A DNA stretch of 5,005 nucleotides, from NCBI GenBank assembly GCA_903861055.1, contig CAIOSU010000023.1, forward strand, positions 1-5,005, in the 5' to 3' direction. Made by a program: the position numbers and the translations under genes. Shown here piece by piece: positions 1 through 5,005 of the stretch. Under the pieces are notes generated by a model, which was given only the letters and a program-made list of their open reading frames with translations, had not been told where the DNA came from and did no database searches. Source of the DNA: an uncultured bacterium. GTDB lineage: Bacteria; Bacteroidota; Bacteroidia; Chitinophagales; CAIOSU01. How positions within the stretch are numbered: position 1 is the first letter of the stretch; each line of letters starts with the position of its first letter.

Positions 1-80
1 GGTTGCCGCTTTGGCGCATAAGTAATGAGCTTACCAAAAAGTTAGAAGCTGAGCTACATATAATAAATCAAGCACAATAA
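1..80 (+). CDS. dapA: 4-hydroxy-tetrahydrodipicolinate synthase, C-terminal end (partial)
   Basis: Only the last 25 complete codons are present, read from base 3 to the TAA at 78-80. The peptide begins LPLWRISNEL and continues with a charged helix (TKKLEAEL). Bases 1-2 (GG) would complete an Arg codon, giving an RLPL-type motif that resembles the C-terminal tail of Bacteroidota DapA. DapA condenses pyruvate with aspartate semialdehyde in the cytoplasm, the first committed step of lysine and diaminopimelate synthesis. The assignment rests on this short tail and on the common dapA-bamD order in the phylum; no catalytic residues are inside the window. The other two forward frames stop within the first 25 bases, so the frame choice is secure and the family name is an inference. 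Confidence 0.6.
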   Translation, partial: LPLWRISNELTKKLEAELHIINQAQ

Positions 81-83
81 CCG

Positions 84-99
84 TTAGGTTGCAACCTAA
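84..99. repeat. Perfect 16-bp palindrome between dapA and bamD
   Basis: TTAGGTTGCAACCTAA is identical to its reverse complement over all 16 bases and starts 3 bp after the dapA stop codon. As RNA it could fold into a 6-bp stem with a TGCA loop. A run of five T (113-117) follows 13 bases after the stem, too far for a classical intrinsic terminator. As DNA it could be the binding site of a dimeric regulator just upstream of the candidate bamD promoter. The symmetry is seen directly; the function is not known. Confidence 0.55.
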
Positions 100-114
100 G
101 AGCCAAAATCTCTT

Positions 115-145
115 TTTACGCTCTGAAGAAAATACGCTAATTTTG
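115..145 (+). promoter_or_regulatory. Candidate Bacteroidota sigma-A type promoter for the bamD operon
   Basis: TAATTTTG at 138-145 matches the Bacteroidota -7 consensus TAnnTTTG exactly. TTTA at 115-118 is a one-base variant of the -33 element TTTG, and the 19-bp spacer is within the expected 19-21 bp. The predicted transcription start is about 150-153, so the leader before the preferred bamD start (155) would be almost nil. The whole element lies in the dapA-bamD spacer, consistent with bamD starting its own transcript. AT-rich spacers can give such matches by chance. Confidence 0.5.
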
Positions 146-154
146 CACACTGTG

Positions 155-982
155 GTGAACAAAAGTATATACGCATTAATGCTGTCAGTATTTATACTGC
201 TTGGCTCGTCGTGTGCCGATAGCTACCAAAAGGTGGTAAAAAGTACCGATTTCAATTACAAGCTTAGCAAAGCAAACGAGTACTACGAGAAGGGAGCATA
301 CTCCAAAGCCATCCCTATTTACGAGGAGCTGATTCCAGTATTTAAAGGCACCAAAAATATTGATGAGTTGTACTTTAAGTACGCCATGAGCCATTACAAC
401 GAGGCCAATTACTTAATTGCTGGATTCCATTTCAAAAACATCAGCGATAATTACGGCCTAAGCCCCTTTGCCGAAGAATGCTTGTATATGACCGCCCAGT
501 GCGATTACCAAATGTCGGCTGAGGTACCTTTGGATCAAACATACACAGAGAAGGCAATTCAATCGTATCAATTGTACATCAACAGCTACCCCAATACCAC
601 TAGGCTCGACGATTGCAACCTGAAGATCGGCCAAATGAGACGTAAGCTAGAGCTTAAAGCCCTCAATGCTGCCGAACTTTATTTGCGCACCAGACATTAC
701 AAGGCAGCGGCAGTTTCATTCTCCAACATCTTGGTCGATTTTCCGGACACAAAAGATGCTGAAAAGATTTCATACAGTATTGTGAAAAGCTATTTTCTAT
801 ATGCCGAAAACAGTATTAGCGAAAAACAAAAAGAACGCTATGAGGCGGTTTTAGAGAGCTATAACAATTTGGCTCGCCGATATGCAAATAGTGTGTACCT
901 TAACGATGCAAAAAAATATTACGACGAAGCAACCATTAAACTAGAAGAAATTAGAAAGGCGCTTGAGTCGGCTAAATCCTGA
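155..982 (+). CDS. bamD: Outer membrane protein assembly factor BamD (TPR lipoprotein)
   Basis: BamD is a lipoprotein on the periplasmic face of the outer membrane that works with the BamA barrel to fold and insert outer-membrane proteins. From the chosen GTG start the protein has 275 residues, normal for Bacteroidota BamD. It opens with a lipoprotein signal: MNKS, a hydrophobic stretch, then GSSC with Cys20 as the lipidation site. Position -3 is Gly, where Leu is usual. The mature part is a series of TPR-like helical pairs; the YYEKGAYSKAI, HYNEANYLIAGFHF and YINSYPNT segments match the BamD/YfiO pattern, and a charged helix ends the protein. The frame stays open back to TTG 89, but that start would put a long polar extension before the signal. 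GTG 152 is equally possible. ATG 179 would leave only 11 residues before the Cys and no positive charge. The gene is first in the operon; rpoZ starts 3 bp after its stop. Confidence 0.9.
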   Translation: MNKSIYALMLSVFILLGSSCADSYQKVVKSTDFNYKLSKANEYYEKGAYSKAIPIYEELIPVFKGTKNIDELYFKYAMSHYNEANYLIAGFHFKNISDNYGLSPFAEECLYMTAQCDYQMSAEVPLDQTYTEKAIQSYQLYINSYPNTTRLDDCNLKIGQMRRKLELKALNAAELYLRTRHYKAAAVSFSNILVDFPDTKDAEKISYSIVKSYFLYAENSISEKQKERYEAVLESYNNLARRYANSVYLNDAKKYYDEATIKLEEIRKALESAKS

Positions 983-985
983 GTT

Positions 986-1315
986 ATGAAGAAGAACCAA
1001 TTGATGGGCATACAGCCTAACGTAGAAACCCGCGACCTAAACCAAATTGCCGCTCAAAGCGGAGGCAATCTTTTTGAGTCGCTGGTAATTATTGCAAAAC
1101 GCTCTAACCAGATCAATGCTAAGTTGAAAGAGGAGTTGCACGCAAAGCTTAATGAATTTGCAAGCAGCAACGATAACTTGGAAGAGGTGTTTGAAAACCG
1201 CGAGCAAATTGAGATAAGCAAGTACTACGAGAAGTTGCCTAACCCAGTTATTATTGCTTTGGACGAATTCAAGAACGACGAGATTTACTACCGTCGTGCT
1301 GACGAACAAGCCTAA
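986..1315 (+). CDS. rpoZ: DNA-directed RNA polymerase omega subunit (Rpb6-like)
   Basis: Small subunit of RNA polymerase that binds and stabilises beta-prime during core assembly. The 109-residue protein fits the Bacteroidota omega/Rpb6 type. The conserved core helix is at about residues 28-43 (NLFESLVIIAKRSNQI), corresponding to the omega segment with the alternating hydrophobic and AKR-type pattern. A charged helical stretch follows (about 44-76), then the phylum-typical YYEKLPNPVIIALDEF (80-95) and a short IYYRR tail. Proteobacterial omega lacks most of this C-terminal part. The ATG is 3 bp after the bamD stop, and the gene ends in two consecutive in-frame stops, TAA and TAG (1313-1318). 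Tight packing implies co-transcription with bamD and coaBC. An omega gene beside coaBC fits the known order in this phylum and strengthens the call. Confidence 0.9.
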   Translation: MKKNQLMGIQPNVETRDLNQIAAQSGGNLFESLVIIAKRSNQINAKLKEELHAKLNEFASSNDNLEEVFENREQIEISKYYEKLPNPVIIALDEFKNDEIYYRRADEQA

Positions 1316-1324
1316 TAGTACCCT

Positions 1325-2527
1325 ATGCTGGCGGGAAAAAACATATTGCTGTGCGTAACTGGCAGCATTGCCGCCTACAAATCTGCCATATTGGTGCGTT
1401 TGTTGGTTAAGCAAGGAGCCAATGTTAAGGTTATAATGACCCAAGCGGCGCAGCAATTTATTTCCCCGTTAACACTTTCTACGCTTAGTAAAAACCCAGT
1501 GCTTACCCAATATGCCGATGAAAAAGGCAATTGGAATAGCCACGTAGAACTTGGCTTATGGGCCAATGTAATGCTGGTTGCACCCGCCTCAGCCAACACT
1601 TTGGCTAAAATGGCCAATGGCATTTGCGACAACTTACTAACAGCCACCTACTTATCAGCTCGCTGCCCGGTTGCGGTATCGCCAGCAATGGATTTGGATA
1701 TGTACCAGCACCCAACTACGCTGAACAACCTTGCTAAGCTTCGTAGCTATGGCAATTTGGTTGTACCTGCCAGATTTGGAGAGCTAGCCAGTGGATTGGT
1801 AGGCGAAGGCCGTATGGCCGAGCCAGAAGAAATCATTGCCTTCTTGGAAGAAGAAGTTTTCGCTCCTGAACAAGAAACCCTAAAAGGCAAGACCGTATTG
1901 ATTACCGCTGGTCCAACAATGGAGCCCATTGACCCTGTGCGGTACATAAGCAACCACTCAACAGGTAAAATGGGATTTGCATTAGCGCAACAATTTTTGC
2001 GCTTCGGGGCCAAAGTTACCCTCATCAAAGGTCCTACAACTGCCCAACCTACCTTACACGCCAACCTTAACATCATTGAAGTAGGCACTGCAGCGGAAAT
2101 GTTTGATGCCGTATACCGTGAGTTTGCTGGCAAAGACATTACCGTTATGGCCGCTGCCGTGGCAGACTATACTCCGGCGGAGGTATCGGGCAAGAAAATT
2201 AAAAAAGACGGCCACGCACTTGAGCTTCAACTGGTAAAAACCCGCGATATATTGGCGGAAATTGGCCGAAACAAAAAAGCAGGACAAATACTGGTAGGTT
2301 TTGCTTTAGAAACCAATGACGAAGAGAAACACGCGCTGGAAAAACTTAAAAAGAAAAACCTCGATATCATTGTGCTCAATTCGCTTCGCGATAGCGGTGC
2401 GGGATTTGGCCACGATACCAACCAAGTAACCCTGCTTGACAATAAAGGCGGCAAAAAACAGTTTGAGTTAAAAAATAAAACAGCAGTAGCATTAGATATT
2501 GTTAAAGCCATTACTGAGCAACTATAA
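1325..2527 (+). CDS. coaBC: Bifunctional phosphopantothenoylcysteine decarboxylase / phosphopantothenate--cysteine ligase CoaBC
   Basis: Cytoplasmic enzyme for two consecutive steps of coenzyme A synthesis: CoaB joins cysteine to 4'-phosphopantothenate, and the FMN-dependent CoaC domain decarboxylates the product to 4'-phosphopantetheine. The 400-residue length is normal. CoaC covers about residues 1-180: the flavin-binding GSIAAYK (13-19), the catalytic His73 in HVELGLWAN, PASAN (87-91), a PAMDLDMY segment (120-127) and the clamp region GELASGLVGEGRM (152-164). CoaB covers about 186-400: TAGPTMEPIDPVR, ISNHSTGKMG with Asn210 (the acyl-cytidylate site in E. coli numbering), AAAVADY (276-282) and KIKK (291-294). 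Compared with E. coli Dfp, the Asn of PxMNxxMW is Asp123 and the clamp Cys is Ser156; from memory both are usual in Bacteroidota, so the enzyme is probably active. The start lies 9 bp after the rpoZ stop and the stop 2 bp before the next ATG. Confidence 0.96.
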   Translation: MLAGKNILLCVTGSIAAYKSAILVRLLVKQGANVKVIMTQAAQQFISPLTLSTLSKNPVLTQYADEKGNWNSHVELGLWANVMLVAPASANTLAKMANGICDNLLTATYLSARCPVAVSPAMDLDMYQHPTTLNNLAKLRSYGNLVVPARFGELASGLVGEGRMAEPEEIIAFLEEEVFAPEQETLKGKTVLITAGPTMEPIDPVRYISNHSTGKMGFALAQQFLRFGAKVTLIKGPTTAQPTLHANLNIIEVGTAAEMFDAVYREFAGKDITVMAAAVADYTPAEVSGKKIKKDGHALELQLVKTRDILAEIGRNKKAGQILVGFALETNDEEKHALEKLKKKNLDIIVLNSLRDSGAGFGHDTNQVTLLDNKGGKKQFELKNKTAVALDIVKAITEQL

Positions 2528-2529
2528 CT

Positions 2530-3438
2530 ATGGGAAAGTTTCTAGGCATTTTTTGGCTGTTGGTGTTATCCATGAGTATGCACGCACAAGAATTGAACTG
2601 CAAAGTTCAAGTGGTGGCCTCTAAAATTACCACCACCGACCCTAAAGTGTTTAAAAACCTGGAGACCACCATCTACGAGTTTTTGAACAACCGAAAATGG
2701 ACCGGAGATAACTTCAAACCCGAAGAACGCATTGATTGTAGCCTAATCATAAACATTACCGAAGACTTAGGAGGTAACAACTACAAGGCTACTGCCAATA
2801 TCGCGCTTTCGCGCACGGCATACAGCACAAGCTACAACTCACCTTTGTTAAACTACGCCGACGGTAACTTCAATTTTACCTTTGCCGAGTTTGAGCCTGT
2901 GCAGTTCAACGATAATGTATTTAACAGCAACCTAGCTTCGCTATTGGCTTACTGGTCGTATATACTAATCGGTATGGACTACGATACCTACTCGCCTAAA
3001 GGCGGTACGCCCTATTTCAACAAAGCGCTCACTATACTCAACAATGTACCCCAAAGCCTTGCCGGCGACCAAGGTACCGGTTGGAAACCATTTGATGGAA
3101 ACCGAAACAGAAGCATATTATTGGATGAGGTACTGAAACCGAGGTTGGAAGTGATACGTGAAGTGGCTTACGAATACCACCGCAAAGGTATTGATGTAAT
3201 GTTCGAAAACGCCAATGGTGGCCGTGCGACCATTTTGGCAGCCTTGAAAAAAATGGAACGGCTAGCCGAAAGCGACCCAAACTCAATGGTATTACAATTG
3301 TTTTTCGATGCAAAACGTGCCGAGCTCATCAGCATGTTTACTAAAGCCCCTCCAGCAGAGCGCAACGAAGCCTACAACGTATTGGTAAAACTGGATGGCA
3401 AGAAAACCGAAATGTACAACCAAATGAAGAAAGGGTAG
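2530..3438 (+). CDS. porD: DUF4835 family exported protein, type IX secretion protein PorD
   Basis: A 302-residue exported protein of the DUF4835 family, confined mainly to Bacteroidota and labelled PorD (type IX secretion) in automated annotation; its biochemical role is not established from sequence. The N-terminus is a signal peptide: a Lys near the start, a hydrophobic core, and likely cleavage after HA at residues 18-19, leaving an N-terminal Gln as is common in this phylum. Family-typical segments are ELNCKVQV (21-28), FKNLETTIYEFLNNRKWT (41-58), IDCSLIINI (68-76), GMDYDTYSPKGGTPYF (148-163), YHRKGID (216-222) and FFDAKRAE (258-265). Cys24 and Cys70 are the only cysteines in the mature part and could form a disulfide in the periplasm. 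The start codon is 2 bp after the coaBC stop, so it is co-transcribed. It appears to be the last gene of the operon here. The family assignment is strong; the secretion role is taken from the family label. Confidence 0.83.
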   Translation: MGKFLGIFWLLVLSMSMHAQELNCKVQVVASKITTTDPKVFKNLETTIYEFLNNRKWTGDNFKPEERIDCSLIINITEDLGGNNYKATANIALSRTAYSTSYNSPLLNYADGNFNFTFAEFEPVQFNDNVFNSNLASLLAYWSYILIGMDYDTYSPKGGTPYFNKALTILNNVPQSLAGDQGTGWKPFDGNRNRSILLDEVLKPRLEVIREVAYEYHRKGIDVMFENANGGRATILAALKKMERLAESDPNSMVLQLFFDAKRAELISMFTKAPPAERNEAYNVLVKLDGKKTEMYNQMKKG

Positions 3439-3533
3439 TTAATTTGAAAATTACCCAATTTAGAAATTTGAAAATGAAATATCTGCTGCACTAATAATTT
3501 TCAAATTAGCTCATTTCCAAATTTTCAAATTTC
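3439..3533. repeat. Symmetrical four-copy AATTTGAAAAT repeat, possible two-way terminator
   Basis: The 11-mer AATTTGAAAAT occurs four times: forward at 3441-3451 and 3465-3475, inverted at 3497-3507 and 3521-3531. Forward copies are 24 bp apart, as are the inverted copies, so the block is mirror-symmetric around base 3486. Copies 1 and 3 extend to a 14-bp perfect inverted repeat (3440-3453 with 3495-3508); copies 2 and 4 extend to 13 bp (3463-3475 with 3521-3533). Transcripts from either side could form nested or alternative AT-rich hairpins. The position between two convergent genes suits a two-way terminator. Similar AATTTGAAAAT-type repeats are, from memory, frequent between genes in Bacteroidota genomes. 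Copy 4 overlaps the 3' end of the MATE gene. Confidence 0.7.
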
Positions 3534-4877
3534 CTTTTGCATCCGTTTAGTTAGTAGTGTAAACCTTACAAAGAAAGCCACTCCGGCTAGGGTGAGCCCA
3601 GTTAAATACCCATACCATATACCTGGTGGGCCAAAACCCAATACAAAGGCAAAAATGTAACTGCTTGGCAGTGCTATAACCCAGTAGCATACAAACGCCA
3701 TCCACATGGGTATCTCCACATCGCCTAGGCCACGCAGGCACGATATACCTACCATTTGCAACCCATCGCTCAGCTGAAACAATGCAGCCACTACCAGTAG
3801 CCCTGAGGCTATGGCAGCCACCTCTGTGTCATTCTCGTTAATAAAGTAGGTGGGCAGTACATCCCTAAAAACGGCAAAGCCAATGGCGGTAAAGCCCATA
3901 AACACCAACACCAACCTAAAAGCCGCGTAACCTGCCTTGCGTAGTTGCCCATATTGTTGCTGCCCTTTAAGATTACTGAGTATAATGGTAGCGGCAGTAC
4001 CTATACCGCTGGCCGCCAAAAATGTGGTGGCTGCCAATGTAATGGCTATCTGGTGTGCCGATTGGGGCACTTTACCCAACCAACCCATCATGATAGCGCC
4101 AAGTGCAAAGGTGGCTACCTCCATAAAAAACTGCAATCCGATGGGTAAACCAACCCTGCCCAGCTCACTAAGTACCGCCCAATCTGGTTTAAACTTAGAG
4201 AAACCCTGAAAATAGAAGCGCAACTCGGTATGCCAATACATATACAGTGCAAGGCCAACGAACATAAATATGCGGGCAATTAAAGTGGCCAAACCTGCCC
4301 CTTCAGCTCCCATTGGCTCATTGCCCAAAGCACCAAAAATGAATACATAATTGAGGCCAACGTTGAGTAAGTTGCCCAACAAGCTTACCAGCATTGGCGG
4401 AACGGTTTTGCCCATGCCCTCTAAAAACTGCTTTAAACCAGAAAAGGCCATTACCGGAAGCGTTGAGCAGGCAATGTAAAAATAAAAAGGGGCAGCAACC
4501 TTTACCACATCGGCCTCTTGCCCCATGTAAGGCATTAAAGGAATCAAGGCCAAATTGAGTACTGTAAGCAGTGCACCCACCAAAACATAAAACAACAAGC
4601 CCTGCTGTAACAAACTGCGGCACTTGGTAAGGTTGTTGCTGCCATAGGCTTGACCAACCATGGTAGTTATGCCCAAGCTAAGCCCAATGCCGAAAATAAA
4701 CAGGAACATAAACACGTTGGTAGCAAAAGCAACACCCGCCAACTCGGTTTTGCCCAACTGGCCTACCATAGCTGTATCGGCCATACCCGTCATCATATGG
4801 CCCACCTGCCCCAAGCTGATAGGAACGGCCAACAAAATGAGCTTTTTGTAATAATTTCTGCTTTCGGCGGAGAACAT
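3525..4877 (-). CDS. MATE family efflux transporter (NorM-type)
   Basis: Inner-membrane multidrug or metabolite exporter driven by Na+ or H+ entry. The 450-residue length and a hydropathy consistent with about twelve membrane helices in two homologous halves (about 1-225 and 235-450) are typical of NorM-like MATE proteins. Family marks include AVPISLGQVGHMMTGMADTAMVG in helix 1 with Asp34, GLKQFLEGMGKTVPPM (147-162), SLLGNLLNVGLNYVFIFG (165-182), GAEGAGLAT (190-198), GLPIGLQFFMEVATFALGAIM (243-263) with Glu253, and FQLSDGLQMV (367-376) with Asp371. Asp34, Glu253 and Asp371 align by eye with the cation-site acids of Vibrio NorM (D36, E255, D371). After GIGTAAT (291-297) the usual RVG motif is replaced by IILSNLKG. 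The substrate cannot be predicted. The gene converges on porD. The ATG is the only plausible start before the hydrophobic region. Its last residues and TGA stop lie in the intergenic repeat. Confidence 0.94.
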   Translation of the reverse strand: MFSAESRNYYKKLILLAVPISLGQVGHMMTGMADTAMVGQLGKTELAGVAFATNVFMFLFIFGIGLSLGITTMVGQAYGSNNLTKCRSLLQQGLLFYVLVGALLTVLNLALIPLMPYMGQEADVVKVAAPFYFYIACSTLPVMAFSGLKQFLEGMGKTVPPMLVSLLGNLLNVGLNYVFIFGALGNEPMGAEGAGLATLIARIFMFVGLALYMYWHTELRFYFQGFSKFKPDWAVLSELGRVGLPIGLQFFMEVATFALGAIMMGWLGKVPQSAHQIAITLAATTFLAASGIGTAATIILSNLKGQQQYGQLRKAGYAAFRLVLVFMGFTAIGFAVFRDVLPTYFINENDTEVAAIASGLLVVAALFQLSDGLQMVGISCLRGLGDVEIPMWMAFVCYWVIALPSSYIFAFVLGFGPPGIWYGYLTGLTLAGVAFFVRFTLLTKRMQKEI

Positions 4878-4943
4878 AGGTATAGGTAATCGTTGATAAA
4901 TTCAAATCGGTTGCCAGCGGCAAAAACAAATTTTTCTGGCGGG

Positions 4944-4951
4944 CAAAGTTA
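4944..4951 (-). promoter_or_regulatory. Candidate -7 promoter box of the MATE gene
   Basis: Read on the minus strand, 4951 to 4944 is TAACTTTG, an exact match to the Bacteroidota -7 consensus TAnnTTTG. It lies about 66 bp upstream of the MATE start codon and would give a leader of roughly 60 nt. A convincing -33 TTTG was not found at 19-21 bp upstream; the nearest is a weak GTTTA at 4973-4969. The rest of 4878-5005 shows no supported gene: the only short minus-strand frame (18 codons from an ATG near 4961) has no recognisable content. Confidence 0.4.
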
Positions 4952-5005
4952 TTACTTTCATGCGGGAATAAACTACCCCATGCCCAAGACTTAAATTAAA
5001 GGCAA

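Noticed and set aside
84..117. Strong rho-independent terminator after dapA
   Set aside because: The stem is short with few G-C pairs, and the T run begins 13 bases after the stem instead of directly behind it. At most it is a weak terminator.
89..154. Upstream extension of bamD to TTG 89
   Set aside because: The added 22 residues are polar and would sit before the lipoprotein signal, inside the palindrome and the candidate promoter. The signal is complete from GTG 155.
1037..1456. Minus-strand open frame of 139 codons across rpoZ and the start of coaBC
   Set aside because: It lies opposite two well-supported genes and crosses their junction, and the translation resembles no family I know.
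1747..2139. Minus-strand open frame of 130 codons inside coaBC
   Set aside because: It is antisense to the conserved linker and ligase region of CoaBC; the openness follows from the codon pattern of the real gene.
3439..3533. CRISPR array, suggested by regular 24-bp repeat spacing
   Set aside because: Units are only 11-14 bp, two are inverted, spacers are short and repeat-like, and no cas gene is near.
3937..4209. Plus-strand open frame of 90 codons inside the MATE gene
   Set aside because: It is antisense to a clearly conserved transporter, has no recognisable domain and no promoter or spacing signal. It is Cys/Pro-rich as expected from the reverse of a hydrophobic gene.
4900..4962. Small minus-strand peptide of about 18 codons upstream of the MATE gene
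   Set aside because: It overlaps the candidate -7 box, has no recognisable content and no sign of translation.

Overview
The window comes from a member of the Bacteroidota (Bacteroidetes). Four things point there: the gene order dapA - bamD - rpoZ - coaBC - DUF4835/porD is a conserved chromosomal block of that phylum; the proteins resemble Bacteroidota versions of their families; the genes lack clear Shine-Dalgarno sequences; and two -7 boxes match the Bacteroidota consensus TAnnTTTG. Genus and species cannot be named from this sequence. DNA is moderately AT-rich, and no base-composition break or mobile-gene hallmark was noticed by eye.

Layout. Positions 1-80 hold the last codons of a rightward gene, most likely dapA. 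A 74-bp spacer follows, with a perfect 16-bp palindrome (84-99) and a good candidate promoter (115-145). Four genes then run rightward with gaps of 3, 9 and 2 bp and almost certainly form one transcript: bamD (outer-membrane assembly lipoprotein), rpoZ (omega/Rpb6-like RNA polymerase subunit), coaBC (bifunctional coenzyme A biosynthesis enzyme) and a DUF4835 protein labelled PorD (type IX secretion). A convergent MATE-family efflux transporter lies on the minus strand (3525-4877). Between porD and the MATE gene is a symmetrical array of four copies of an 11-bp motif (3439-3533) that could act as a two-way terminator and supplies the MATE stop codon. The last 128 bp (4878-5005) hold no supported gene, only the candidate MATE promoter.

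How the genes relate. The rightward operon is housekeeping: envelope assembly (BamD), secretion (PorD), transcription (omega) and cofactor synthesis (CoaBC), with no obvious single pathway. The MATE gene is an independent cation-coupled drug or metabolite exporter. It occupies the place where recN often follows DUF4835 in related genomes.

No new multi-gene system is visible. The points most worth a second look are the symmetrical intergenic repeat, the palindrome before bamD, the uncertain bamD start beside its promoter, and the non-enterobacterial residues in the CoaC active site.
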